64,000 nucleotides of DNA, from the NCBI RefSeq assembly GCF_018476885.1, contig NZ_JAHCVJ010000009.1:1-64000 (forward strand). Reading direction: 5' to 3'. Shown here in pieces: positions 34,389 to 42,425 of this stretch. Source of the DNA: Geoanaerobacter pelophilus. Lineage in GTDB: Bacteria > Desulfobacterota > Desulfuromonadia > Geobacterales > DSM-12255. A model generated the notes under the pieces. That model was not told the DNA's origin, made no database searches, and saw only the letters and a list, made by a program, of their open reading frames with translations. Numbering within the stretch: position 1 is the first letter of the stretch; every line of letters begins with the position of its first letter. Position numbers and translations under genes: made by a program.

Positions 34389-34583
34389 ATGGCAGCAGTA
34401 GACCCGCAAGTGATCGACAGCCTGGCGTTTGCCGCAGATGCCGGCAACAGGGCCGGTATCTACGATCTTGGCGCCACCATGCTGATTATAGCCGAGGGGA
34501 AGACTTCGGCGGCAATACAGAGGTGCGACAACTGGCGTGGTTTCATCGTTCGGCGGTCGTCATGCCCGGATTCAGAGTGGTAA
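34389..34583 (+). CDS. small hypothetical protein, 64 aa
   Basis: ATG 34389 lies 2 bases after the tonB stop. The product starts MAAVDPQVIDSLAFAADAGN and has a mildly hydrophobic middle (YDLGATMLIIAEG) and a basic end. No family is assigned. Position and spacing suggest it is translated with tonB; the C-terminal third looks less protein-like, so a shortened gene is possible. Confidence is limited. Confidence 0.4.
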   Translation: MAAVDPQVIDSLAFAADAGNRAGIYDLGATMLIIAEGKTSAAIQRCDNWRGFIVRRSSCPDSEW

Positions 34584-34625
34584 CAGCGGTCCGAGGGACC
34601 GATCCATCAAACAGGGAGTTCAATT

Positions 34626-36575
34626 GTGAAATATCGTCTAAGACAATTACTGGCCGCTTCACTGATCTGTACCTTTACCACTGCAGTGCCGCTTATCGCG
34701 TGGGCTGGGGAGACCAAGGAAGCAGCGCCGATGGGTAGTCTGGAAACCCTGATCGACCTTTTGCGAGATCGGGGGATCATGACCAAGGAAGAGGCTAACG
34801 AGCTGCAGCGGCGCTTGTCTGCCGAGAAGGCTCCTGCTCCGGAAGCCAAGCCTGAGGCCAAAAAGCAGGAGCTCCCTCCGCCTGCCGAACCGTTGCCGGA
34901 AGAGGACCTGAAGGCGCTGGTGGAGGTGATGCGGGAGCAGGGGGTGGTGAGTGTCGAAGAGGCCCAGGCCCTTGGGCGCCGCTTTGCCAAAGCCCCGGCG
35001 GACGAGCCTGTTGATGATTCAGCCACCCCGAAAGCCGTGGCGGCGCATGTCGCATCGCCGGTGCAGCCTGCGGCGCTGCTTCCGGTAATCATTGCCGACT
35101 CAGAGATTCCGTATATCAAGTCATCGATGCCGCCCGATGAGGTCGAGGGTCTGATCAAGACCGCCCGGGAGCAACGGGTGGTGACGCCGGATGAGGCGGA
35201 TATTCTCATGGAGCGCTTCGCCGCCAAAGCAGTGCTCGATCAGGTTGCCACCAACGTCGGCAACGATATCCGCCAGGAGATCAAGGAGCAGATGAAGCTG
35301 GCGGCCAAGGAAGAGATCAAGGCCGAGAGCAAGAACCTGGTGGCGCCGGACTGGACCCGCAAGATCAAGCTTTCCGGGGATATCAGGCTCAGGTATCAGA
35401 GCGAGTTCTTCGATAAGGACAACTTCGACTATCTGGCTAACGACCAGATATACGGCGGCGATCCGGCCAGATATGCCAATAACCGCCAGCGGTTCAGACT
35501 GCGCGCCCGGCTCGGCGCAACTGCCAAGATCCTTGACGAACTGGAGGCAACGGTCAGGCTGGCAACCGGCACGACCAGCGACCCGGTTTCCACCAACGTG
35601 ACCATGGGTGACGGTTTCAACAAGAAGAATTTCCTGATCGACCAGGCATATCTGAAGTGGAACACAGGAGTGAGCACGGATACCTTTACCCTCTGGGGCG
35701 GGCGCTTCCCGAACCCCTGGTTCTCCACCGATCTGGTCTGGGATAATGACCTCAATTTTGAAGGTTTCGCAGTGAATTATGCCAAGCAGTTCCGGAATGT
35801 CGGATTGTTCGGCACTGCCGGGATTTTCCCGTTGCAGGAGGTTGAACTCAAGGCCCGCGACAAGTGGCTGTATGGAGTCCAGGCCGGCATGAGCTACAAA
35901 AACGAGGATGAGACCTTCAAGGGGCGGCTTGGTATCGCCCTGTACGAATTCATCAATACCCAGGGGAAACTGAACAGCCTGAACGGCGTGACTGACTCGG
36001 CCGATAATGACTACACCCTCCCAGCTTCCCGGCAGAAAGGGAATACCCTGTTCGACATCAATCAGTCGGTTGATGCTTCGCATAAATACAAGTGGGCTTA
36101 TGCCGCAGAGTTCCAGGAGCTGAACATAACGACATCGCTCGATTTCGGTTTCTGGCATCCGGTGCATTTGGTGCTGATGGGTGACTACGTCAATAACCTC
36201 GGCTACAAATCTGCAGATGTTGATGCCCTGGCCGGCACCAGGATCAAGAAAGAGACCGAGGGTTATCAATACGGCATTGCCGTAGGCTATCCCGCATTCC
36301 AGGAGTTCGGCGATTGGAAACTGTATCTGATGTATCGTTATCTCGAAGCAGACGCGGTCATGGATGCCTTTACCGACTCCGATTTCCATCTGGGCGGCAC
36401 CAATACCAAGGGGTGGACCATGGGTGGCGAGGTCGGTCTGGCGAAGAATGTCTGGCTTACCGGAAAATGGATGACCGCCAATGAGATCAGCGGCCAGAGA
36501 TATCCGGATTTCCCGGAAAAGAAGGAAAAGCTTTCCATTGATGTATTCCAACTCGATCTGAACGCGAGGTTCTGA
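34626..36575 (+). CDS. putative porin with three N-terminal helical repeats
   Basis: GTG 34626 follows GGGAG. The 649-residue protein has a signal peptide (cut after LIAWAGE), then three copies of a helix-loop motif: LIDLLRDRGIMTKEEANELQ, LVEVMREQGVVSVEEAQALG and LIKTAREQRVVTPDEADILM. A predicted coiled coil follows (about 200-240), then IKLSGDIRLRYQSEF, which starts a long outer-membrane barrel of the putative porin (Porin_5) type, ending in DLNARF. The repeats resemble short-helix modules that anchor such porins to the cell wall or to a partner. In this operon it could form the outer-membrane channel partner of the Ton system. Confidence 0.85.
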   Translation: MKYRLRQLLAASLICTFTTAVPLIAWAGETKEAAPMGSLETLIDLLRDRGIMTKEEANELQRRLSAEKAPAPEAKPEAKKQELPPPAEPLPEEDLKALVEVMREQGVVSVEEAQALGRRFAKAPADEPVDDSATPKAVAAHVASPVQPAALLPVIIADSEIPYIKSSMPPDEVEGLIKTAREQRVVTPDEADILMERFAAKAVLDQVATNVGNDIRQEIKEQMKLAAKEEIKAESKNLVAPDWTRKIKLSGDIRLRYQSEFFDKDNFDYLANDQIYGGDPARYANNRQRFRLRARLGATAKILDELEATVRLATGTTSDPVSTNVTMGDGFNKKNFLIDQAYLKWNTGVSTDTFTLWGGRFPNPWFSTDLVWDNDLNFEGFAVNYAKQFRNVGLFGTAGIFPLQEVELKARDKWLYGVQAGMSYKNEDETFKGRLGIALYEFINTQGKLNSLNGVTDSADNDYTLPASRQKGNTLFDINQSVDASHKYKWAYAAEFQELNITTSLDFGFWHPVHLVLMGDYVNNLGYKSADVDALAGTRIKKETEGYQYGIAVGYPAFQEFGDWKLYLMYRYLEADAVMDAFTDSDFHLGGTNTKGWTMGGEVGLAKNVWLTGKWMTANEISGQRYPDFPEKKEKLSIDVFQLDLNARF

Positions 36576-37576
36576 TGACTGCATCGGTCTGTAACAGTCT
36601 GAAGCGGTTGGTCCCGTCAGTTGTTGCCTGGGGGGTTCTTACCTCTGTGGCTGTGGCTGACAGCCGGATCCCGCTGCCCGATCCGGTGGCGTTGGTCAAC
36701 GGTGCGCCGATCAGCCGGGCCGACCTGCGGCGAGAGGTGGGGCGTCTGGAGCGCGCCGAGGGCACGGGCGGGGGGAGCGTCACCAGTAATCGTGAGCAGG
36801 AACTGCTGCGGGGCGGCCTTGATAACCTGATCGCCCGTGAGCTGCTCTATCAGGAGGCAAGGAAGAGTGGCGTGAAGATCTCTCCCGAAAAAGTCGAGGC
36901 TGAAATCGCCAATCTCAAAGGGAATTCGGATAATGCCGTCGAATTCGCCAAAACCCTTGGCGAGCTGCAGCTCTCGGAAGTTGAGTTGAAACGACAGACG
37001 GAACGGGCCATGACGGCACGCGCCTTCATTGATGGACAGATTGCCCCCAGGAGCGAACCGCAGGAAACGGAACTGAAAAACTACTTTGAGCGAAACCCGC
37101 AACTGTTCAAGGTGCCGGAACAGTCCCGTTTCCGGCATATCCTGATAAAGTTTGATCCCTCCTGGCAGTTGGAAAAGAAACAGATTGCCCTGGAAAAGGC
37201 CCGGAAAATCCGCGAGCGGCTGCAGAGAGGAGAGGCCTTTGCCGTGGTTGCCCGCGAACAGTCCGACTGCCGGAGCCGTGACCAGGGAGGAGATCTGGGA
37301 TGGTTCAAGCGGGGCCAGCTGGCGCCGTTTCTGGAACGGATAGTTTTCACTGCTCCACTGGACGCCATCTCCGAACCGGTTGATGACCGGTTCGGTTATC
37401 ACCTGATTCAGGTAACCGGGCGGCGACCGGCTCGAACGGTAGATTACGCCGAGGCGCGGCCGAAAATCCGCGAATATCTGCACCAGGAACAGGCGGTGCG
37501 CCAGGCGCGGGAGTTTGCCGACAAGAAACGGGCCGGCTCGAAGATTGAAATTTTCCTGCCGTCCGGAGCACAATGA
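36575..37576 (+). CDS. periplasmic PpiC/SurA-type prolyl isomerase
   Basis: The 333-residue protein has an N-terminal signal or anchor (about 8-28), a SurA_N-like chaperone part (LVNGAPISRADLRREVGRLE, LLYQEARKSGVKISPEKVEAEIANLKG), and a parvulin domain (RFRHILIKF, ARKIRERLQRGEAFAVVAREQSDC, GGDLGWFKRGQLAPFLERIVF, VDDRFGYHLIQVTGRR). It helps outer-membrane and secreted proteins fold. Its ATG overlaps the stop of the porin gene (TGATG), and the next gene overlaps it in turn. With the FKBP lipoprotein at the head of the operon this is the second prolyl isomerase dedicated to the locus. Confidence 0.9.
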   Translation: MTASVCNSLKRLVPSVVAWGVLTSVAVADSRIPLPDPVALVNGAPISRADLRREVGRLERAEGTGGGSVTSNREQELLRGGLDNLIARELLYQEARKSGVKISPEKVEAEIANLKGNSDNAVEFAKTLGELQLSEVELKRQTERAMTARAFIDGQIAPRSEPQETELKNYFERNPQLFKVPEQSRFRHILIKFDPSWQLEKKQIALEKARKIRERLQRGEAFAVVAREQSDCRSRDQGGDLGWFKRGQLAPFLERIVFTAPLDAISEPVDDRFGYHLIQVTGRRPARTVDYAEARPKIREYLHQEQAVRQAREFADKKRAGSKIEIFLPSGAQ

Positions 37577-38787
37577 AGGGGCGTACGGGCATCTACCGTC
37601 TGCAGTCATGGCTGGGCGAAGCCGGTCAAGCCCTCTCCCAGACCAGTGGCCGACTGTTTCTGACCAATTTTCTCAGCGGCGCTCTGGTCGCCGGTTCGGT
37701 ATACCTGCTTGGACAGACCGTTCTCCCTGATCTGCTGCTGGGGTGGGGTATCAAGGTCCTCCTGCTCTGTCGCTATGCCCTGGCCGAGTATCGCACTCTG
37801 CAATTCCCCGCCGGTCTGATCATTGCCGTTTACCTGCTGGCCTCCGCCTTTGCCGCCGCAAGCTGCACCTACATCCGCTCCGCTGCTGCCATGGCCGGCC
37901 TCAATTCACTGCTTGCCGGCCTGCTTCTCTATAGCGGCTGGCGCGGTCACCTGCCGTTTATTCTCACGTTGGGCCTCGCCCTGGTAATCGTATTGATTAC
38001 CCTGGCGGCACTGCTGGACAACCTGCTTCGGGGAAGGTCACTGCGCCGTGCCTCGCGCCAGGCCGTCGACAAGCAGCAATCCGAGGCTGCCATCCTGCGC
38101 CACATAACCCATAGTGTCTGTCCGACGGTGCAGACCGCCTTGTCGCCGGTGCTAGCGGTAACGGAGCTGGTAAGGCAGGACCCTTTGCTGGACCGGATCG
38201 TGGCGCGGCGGCGCGACGGCAGCGATGAGAGGGTCAGCGACGCCCTGGCAACGGCCATAACCAGCCTGGAGCAGATCCGCGACATCCTTGTCTCCACCGA
38301 AGACATCTTCAACAACCGTCTGGATGAGCAGGATTTTTCCGAAATCGATCTCCGCGAACTGTTCAACCGCGAGATCCTGCCGCTCTACTCCCATTGCCGC
38401 TTTACAGTCCGGGTTTCGTTCGGCGACGTGCGCAGTGTCAGGCTGCATCGTTCCTCGTTCATCCATGCGATCAGGAACCTGCTGCGCAATGCCGAACTGC
38501 ATGCCTTTCCCGACGGGTTCGAGCAACAGGGGCCGTTATTCGCCAGTTTTGCCATCAGCCGGACCGCACGGCAGCTGGTGATCGCTTATGAAAACAACGG
38601 GGTTCCGTTGCCGCCGGATTTTACTGCCAGGGATTTCCTGGCGTTCGGCCGCAAAGGGAAGAACAGCCCTGGTAAAGGTCTGGGCGGGGCCTGGGTGGAT
38701 AAGTTCCTTGAACTGCACAACGGAAGCTTTACCATTGAAGGGACCAACCCGGTCAGATTCAGGATGGTTTTGCCGATCAGGCGTTAA
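37573..38787 (+). CDS. membrane histidine kinase, atypical
   Basis: The 404-residue protein has about five membrane helices in residues 25-150, no extracellular sensor domain, then a dimerisation segment with HITHSVCPTVQTALSPV as a divergent H box, the N box HAIRNLLRNAELHAF, and a G-box region FGRKGKNSPGKGLGGAWVDKF. The usual D-x-G of the G1 box is replaced by ENNG. It is probably an intramembrane-sensing kinase reacting to envelope state. It overlaps ppiC by 4 bases and is followed by a receiver gene, so the pair likely regulates or monitors the secretion system. Confidence 0.8.
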   Translation: MKGRTGIYRLQSWLGEAGQALSQTSGRLFLTNFLSGALVAGSVYLLGQTVLPDLLLGWGIKVLLLCRYALAEYRTLQFPAGLIIAVYLLASAFAAASCTYIRSAAAMAGLNSLLAGLLLYSGWRGHLPFILTLGLALVIVLITLAALLDNLLRGRSLRRASRQAVDKQQSEAAILRHITHSVCPTVQTALSPVLAVTELVRQDPLLDRIVARRRDGSDERVSDALATAITSLEQIRDILVSTEDIFNNRLDEQDFSEIDLRELFNREILPLYSHCRFTVRVSFGDVRSVRLHRSSFIHAIRNLLRNAELHAFPDGFEQQGPLFASFAISRTARQLVIAYENNGVPLPPDFTARDFLAFGRKGKNSPGKGLGGAWVDKFLELHNGSFTIEGTNPVRFRMVLPIRR

Positions 38788-38800
38788 AGGAGGAGGACGA

Positions 38801-39736
38801 ATGGTGGCAGGCAGCGAACTTACCATGCTGATCATCGATGATGACGTGCGCTATGTCGATTCCCTGTTCCGCGATGCGCAGCGGGTGGGGATTTACATGC
38901 TTCATGCCGCGAGTCTCGAAGAGGGGCGCTATCTGTTTGAATCGCCCGCCGGGCGTTCCCTGGCAGGGGTTATTCTCGATGTAGAGTGTTATCGTCGCAA
39001 ATCCGACGATGTGCCTGACTCAAGCTTCATCATTGCGGCCACCAAATATTTTACGGAGCGGGCGCCGGAACTGCCGCTGGTGGCGATAACCGGGGTGCAG
39101 CCGCTGTTCGAGCGCTACCAGCGAGATTTTGAGGGAACCTGGAAGGTCTATCGCAAGGGGCGCGACGAGGCGGCGCTGTTGAGCTGGCTGTGCGAGCAGG
39201 CGGAAGGGCTGGCATGGGTCACGATCGTCCGGCGCCATCCGGAAATCTTCCGGATCGTCGATGCCCATCTCGGGGCCGATGCCCGGATCGAGCTGCTGGA
39301 GTGCCTCGGCGCCATGACGGAAACCAGCCTGCCCAAGGTGCGGGGGAACCTGGCCAATCTCCGCTCACTCCAGGAAAAGATCTACCTGGCCCTGCACCAG
39401 AGCCGGCCTGACATGATTCCACGGCAATGTGTGGTCTTTACCGACCGCAACGGTGCGGTGCAGAGCGTAAACGTGGCCCAGATCCTCGACCACCTGAAGG
39501 GGAACTTTGACCCCAAGTCCCAGCAGAACCAGGGGCCGGTGTTCCTGCACTACCGCTCCATCCTGTTCCGCTTTTCCGAGCTGATCTACCGGGTCGCCTC
39601 GGACGGCATCCACGCCATCGACCAGGACGCAGCCGTAAAGCCGACCTGCTACACGGTGCAGACGGTGACCTATGCCCTGCTCGACCTGATCCTCTGGTTC
39701 GGCGGGGTGGTGGGGCAGACGCGTCCTTCAGAGTGA
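38801..39736 (+). CDS. response-regulator-like protein with unknown output domain
   Basis: ATG 38801 follows AAAGGAGGAGGACGA. Residues 1-125 form a receiver: acidic pocket MLIIDDDVRYVD and phospho-site VILDVECYRRK, with the lysine position seen as YRKGRDE. The remaining 185 residues contain a helical region (LLECLGAMTETSLPKVRGNLANL) and a segment CVVFTDRNGAVQSVNVAQILDHLKG, with no DNA-binding or enzyme domain that I recognise. The partner is the kinase ending 13 bases upstream. A protein-protein output seems more likely than transcription control. Confidence 0.75.
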   Translation: MVAGSELTMLIIDDDVRYVDSLFRDAQRVGIYMLHAASLEEGRYLFESPAGRSLAGVILDVECYRRKSDDVPDSSFIIAATKYFTERAPELPLVAITGVQPLFERYQRDFEGTWKVYRKGRDEAALLSWLCEQAEGLAWVTIVRRHPEIFRIVDAHLGADARIELLECLGAMTETSLPKVRGNLANLRSLQEKIYLALHQSRPDMIPRQCVVFTDRNGAVQSVNVAQILDHLKGNFDPKSQQNQGPVFLHYRSILFRFSELIYRVASDGIHAIDQDAAVKPTCYTVQTVTYALLDLILWFGGVVGQTRPSE

Positions 39737-39802
39737 CGGCACTTGATTGTCTGGTATAGTTGATCTGTTGCTCACCGTATTAATTGAAGCGTAGGACATC
39801 CC

Positions 39803-41311
39803 ATGCTGCTCGAAATGCATTGCCATACCGCCGAGCATTCCTCTTGCAGCTCTCTCCCTGCGATTGAGCTGGTCCGCCAGGTCTTTGCCAAGGGGTTGCA
39901 GGGGATTGTGCTGACCGACCATCATTATCTCTGGACCGAGTCTGAACTGCGGCAACTGCGACGCAGTGCCGGGGTGCCGGATCATTTCCTGATCCTGGCG
40001 GGACAGGAGCTGCGCAGCGCCGAAATGGGGGATGTCCTGGTGTACGGGGCAACTGAGTCTCTGGAACGCGGCACATCGCTGGCAGAAGTACGCAGGCTGT
40101 TTCCAGAGGCGGCTTTGGTCTGGGCTCATCCCTATCGGGGAACCAGGACGCCGTCGCCGGATGATCTCATCGACCCGCTCATCGACGGGATCGAAATATT
40201 CAACACCAATCACACGGCGCGCGGCAACAGTCGGGCGCTGCAGGACTGGCACCGTTACCGCTTCACTGCCATTGCCGGCACAGATACCCATGGCAGCGGT
40301 TATGCAGGGGTCTATCCCACGATCTTCGATCACCCGGTGACCACGGTGGCGGAACTGGCCAGGGAGATCCGGCTGGGGCGCTGCCGGCCGTTCCTGAAAG
40401 AGATCCCGCGCTCCGGCGCCCATGCGCTGGTGACCGAGGTGACCATTGGCACCAAGGGCCAGGACGAACAGCGGGAACGGATCATCATCCGGGCCATTGA
40501 CAGTGATCTGCGCTGGCGGAGCGCAGAACGGGCTTTTCGGATCACGCAGGCGCTGGCGGATCATGGCTTTGCCGCAGGGCGTTACCGGGTGCCGCAACCG
40601 ATTGATGCCGACCCTGCCTCACGGACGCTTATCGAGCAGGGGCTACGGGGAAAATCCCTGTTTGACAAGCTTGTTTCCTCTCCTGCCGATGATTGGCAGG
40701 AATACTATGAGCTTGCCGCGCGCTGGCTGGCACGGCTCCACTCCTTGCAGGCCCGGCTGACCCCGGCGGATGAGTTTTTGCCGCGCGAGGAGCAGCGGCT
40801 GGCGCGCTACCTGGGGCGATTCACCGATACCGGCCACAAGCATGCCCGCAAGGTCAGCGACCTAGTGGAACGGGTGTTGGCCGAAGAACGGCTGCTTCTG
40901 GCCGGCGGCAGTGGTATCCTGCTGCAGGGGCATGGCGATTACCACCCGAAAAACGTCTTTATCGGCCAGGATAGCCAGGAGAACCGGTCAACCCTGTTTG
41001 TTGCCGCCATTGACTTTGAGAGCTCGCTGCTGCTGCCACCAGCCTTTGATGTGGGATGCTTCCTGGCACAGTTTCGCAACCAGTTGTTCCATCATCCGGA
41101 CATCCTGGCCGCGCTGTCCGATGAGCTTTTTTTGCTGCTTTACGAGGAGGAGCGTGGCGGGTTAGCGGCAGGTTTTCTCCGTCAGGTGGAACTGTTCCGG
41201 GCACGCACCAACCTGTCGATAGCCGCTTATCTGGTCAAGGTGGGGATGGGGGAGAGCGAGGATCTGTGGCGGGTCCTGGTGGAAGCGGAGCGGGCACTGA
41301 CCAATCTGTGA
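39803..41311 (+). CDS. PHP-domain / aminoglycoside-phosphotransferase-like fusion protein (copy B)
   Basis: This 502-residue protein has the same architecture as copy A: PHP metal site residues His6, His8, Asp39, His40, the WAHPY and GTDTHG motifs, then an APH-like kinase domain with HGDYHPKN and IDFE. All these residues are intact in both copies, so both may be active. There are 66 bases between the receiver gene and ATG 39803, which makes it the last gene of the long operon or an independent unit. A PHP phosphatase joined to a small-molecule kinase suggests making and removing a phosphate on the same metabolite, but the substrate is not known. Confidence 0.87.
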   Translation: MLLEMHCHTAEHSSCSSLPAIELVRQVFAKGLQGIVLTDHHYLWTESELRQLRRSAGVPDHFLILAGQELRSAEMGDVLVYGATESLERGTSLAEVRRLFPEAALVWAHPYRGTRTPSPDDLIDPLIDGIEIFNTNHTARGNSRALQDWHRYRFTAIAGTDTHGSGYAGVYPTIFDHPVTTVAELAREIRLGRCRPFLKEIPRSGAHALVTEVTIGTKGQDEQRERIIIRAIDSDLRWRSAERAFRITQALADHGFAAGRYRVPQPIDADPASRTLIEQGLRGKSLFDKLVSSPADDWQEYYELAARWLARLHSLQARLTPADEFLPREEQRLARYLGRFTDTGHKHARKVSDLVERVLAEERLLLAGGSGILLQGHGDYHPKNVFIGQDSQENRSTLFVAAIDFESSLLLPPAFDVGCFLAQFRNQLFHHPDILAALSDELFLLLYEEERGGLAAGFLRQVELFRARTNLSIAAYLVKVGMGESEDLWRVLVEAERALTNL

Positions 41312-41322
41312 CCGCCCAAGCA

Positions 41323-41347
41323 ACGGCTGCCCCAATGAGGCAGCCGT
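41323..41347 (+). terminator. hairpin after PHP-phosphotransferase copy B
   Basis: Perfect stem ACGGCTGCC / GGCAGCCGT around CCAATGA, 12 bases after the stop. There is no U run, so it may be a weak or factor-assisted terminator. Copy A has a counterpart at 3253-3276 in which the stem bases differ but still pair (AATAC..GTATT), while the loop is kept. Confidence 0.65.
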
Positions 41348-41374
41348 GTTCAGTCGATAACCAGCAAAAAAACA

Positions 41375-41455
41375 TCAACGTTTATTCAGCTTACACTTGC
41401 CGCAATCCTTGCAGGCACCGTGCTTGCCGTACTGGCGAAAAATGGGGCAGTACAT
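41375..41455 (-). CDS. tiny Cys-rich protein, 26 aa
   Basis: Minus-strand frame from ATG 41455 to TGA 41375 encodes MYCPIFRQYGKHGACKDCGK followed by CKLNKR. Four cysteines in a C-x11-C-x2-C-x2-C pattern with many Lys and His look like a small metal-binding peptide. GAGAGG lies about 9 bases before the start. It sits alone between two genes and could be missed by gene finders because of its size. No family name is known to me. Confidence 0.45.
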   Translation of the reverse strand: MYCPIFRQYGKHGACKDCGKCKLNKR

Positions 41456-41494
41456 CACATCACCACCTCTCAACGCAGAATTCCAGAACTGAAA

Positions 41495-42313
41495 CTACTT
41501 TCGATCAGTTGTTGCTGCTGCTACCCGTTCTCCAAGCAGTTTTTTCAGCTCTTCCGCCTTTTTCATCCCCATGATCAGCCGGCCGTCGGACAGTACAATC
41601 GTCGGCGTTACGCTAATGCCGAGTTCATCCGCCTGTTTGCTGCCTGCTGAAGCATACGATGTGCCGCAGCCGGTCGGCTTGATCTCCTGTTTGTCGAAAC
41701 TCCGGTCAAGCAGGGTGAGTGCCTCAGCCATGCTGGATTTGGATTGACAGACAATACTGTCGATCTTACCGGCTGCTGTTGGGTGGATCTCAAGGGGAAA
41801 GAGGATGATGTTGATCCTTAGCTCCGGCTCGTCCTTGACCAGTTGGATCAATTCCTTGTGCAGCTGCGAGCAATAAGGGCAATCAGGGTCGGTGAACACA
41901 TTCAGCTTTTTGCTGCCTGACGGGTTGCCCATCACCAGGGCATTGTCGAGTTTGATGGCAGCAGGATCGATCCGTTTGCTATTGGCCAGCTCCTCCTGGG
42001 TAACGTCGGTCTTGCGGCCGGTATCGAAGATCCGGGCATTGATCAGGAATTTCTTGGCATAATCGATGTAAATGATCCCTTCTTCCTTGCCTTTCCGCAC
42101 CAGGGCTTGAAACAGGCCGCGCACCGGCGACGGTTTGACCTCGGTAATTTCTGCGTCCGCCACGAGCGGTGCGACCAGTTCCTGGGCCTCTTTTTTCGTG
42201 ATCGAGTGGCAGGCGGCGCAGTTGCTGCTGCACCCCTCGATGCCGGGACCCATGGCATTGGCCGTGGCAGCGGCTATCAGACTGAAACAGACTGTCAGCA
42301 ACAGATTTTTCAT
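41495..42313 (-). CDS. DsbC-like thiol:disulfide protein with CxxCH haem motif
   Basis: The 272-residue protein has a signal peptide (ending ANAMG) followed at once by CSSNCAACH (Cys32-Ala-Ala-Cys35-His36), a c-type haem attachment motif. Then come a DsbC-like N-terminal domain (about 40-120; GLFQALVRKGKEEGIIYIDY) and a thioredoxin-fold domain with the active site DPDCPYC near 150 and the cis-Pro segment VTPTIVLSDGR. DsbC proteins repair wrong disulfides in the periplasm. A haem in the N-terminus would let it exchange electrons with cytochromes. The start follows AAAGGAACCGAAC. It is transcribed alone. Confidence 0.85.
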   Translation of the reverse strand: MKNLLLTVCFSLIAAATANAMGPGIEGCSSNCAACHSITKKEAQELVAPLVADAEITEVKPSPVRGLFQALVRKGKEEGIIYIDYAKKFLINARIFDTGRKTDVTQEELANSKRIDPAAIKLDNALVMGNPSGSKKLNVFTDPDCPYCSQLHKELIQLVKDEPELRINIILFPLEIHPTAAGKIDSIVCQSKSSMAEALTLLDRSFDKQEIKPTGCGTSYASAGSKQADELGISVTPTIVLSDGRLIMGMKKAEELKKLLGERVAAATTDRK

Positions 42314-42425
42314 GTTCGGTTCCTTTCATGCTTGGCTGCCAAGCTGGCCTGAGCATAGCACCGGACTGTAACTGCCGCATGGAGATGGCGGAAATATGGT
42401 GCAACCAGATTGCAATCTCTCCAGT

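Larger units (their letters stand above)
39742..41350 (+). repeat. ~1.6-kb direct repeat, copy B (PHP-phosphotransferase unit)
   Basis: Partner of about 1675-3280. It covers the block GATTGTCTGGTATAGTTGATC upstream, the complete gene and the hairpin downstream. This copy continues a long co-directional operon and is taken as the original. Confidence 0.85.

Noticed and set aside
34389-34583. RebB-like (R-body) protein
   Set aside because: Only the first few residues (VDPQVID) recall that family; the rest does not fit, so no name was given.
35121-36584. 487-aa open frame on the minus strand
   Set aside because: It lies opposite the porin gene, whose frame has a signal peptide, barrel strands and a ribosome site. 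The minus frame is the usual antisense shadow in GC-rich DNA and has no such support.
36617-37609. 330-aa open frame on the minus strand
   Set aside because: Antisense to the clear PpiC-type isomerase gene; no ribosome site or recognisable motif.
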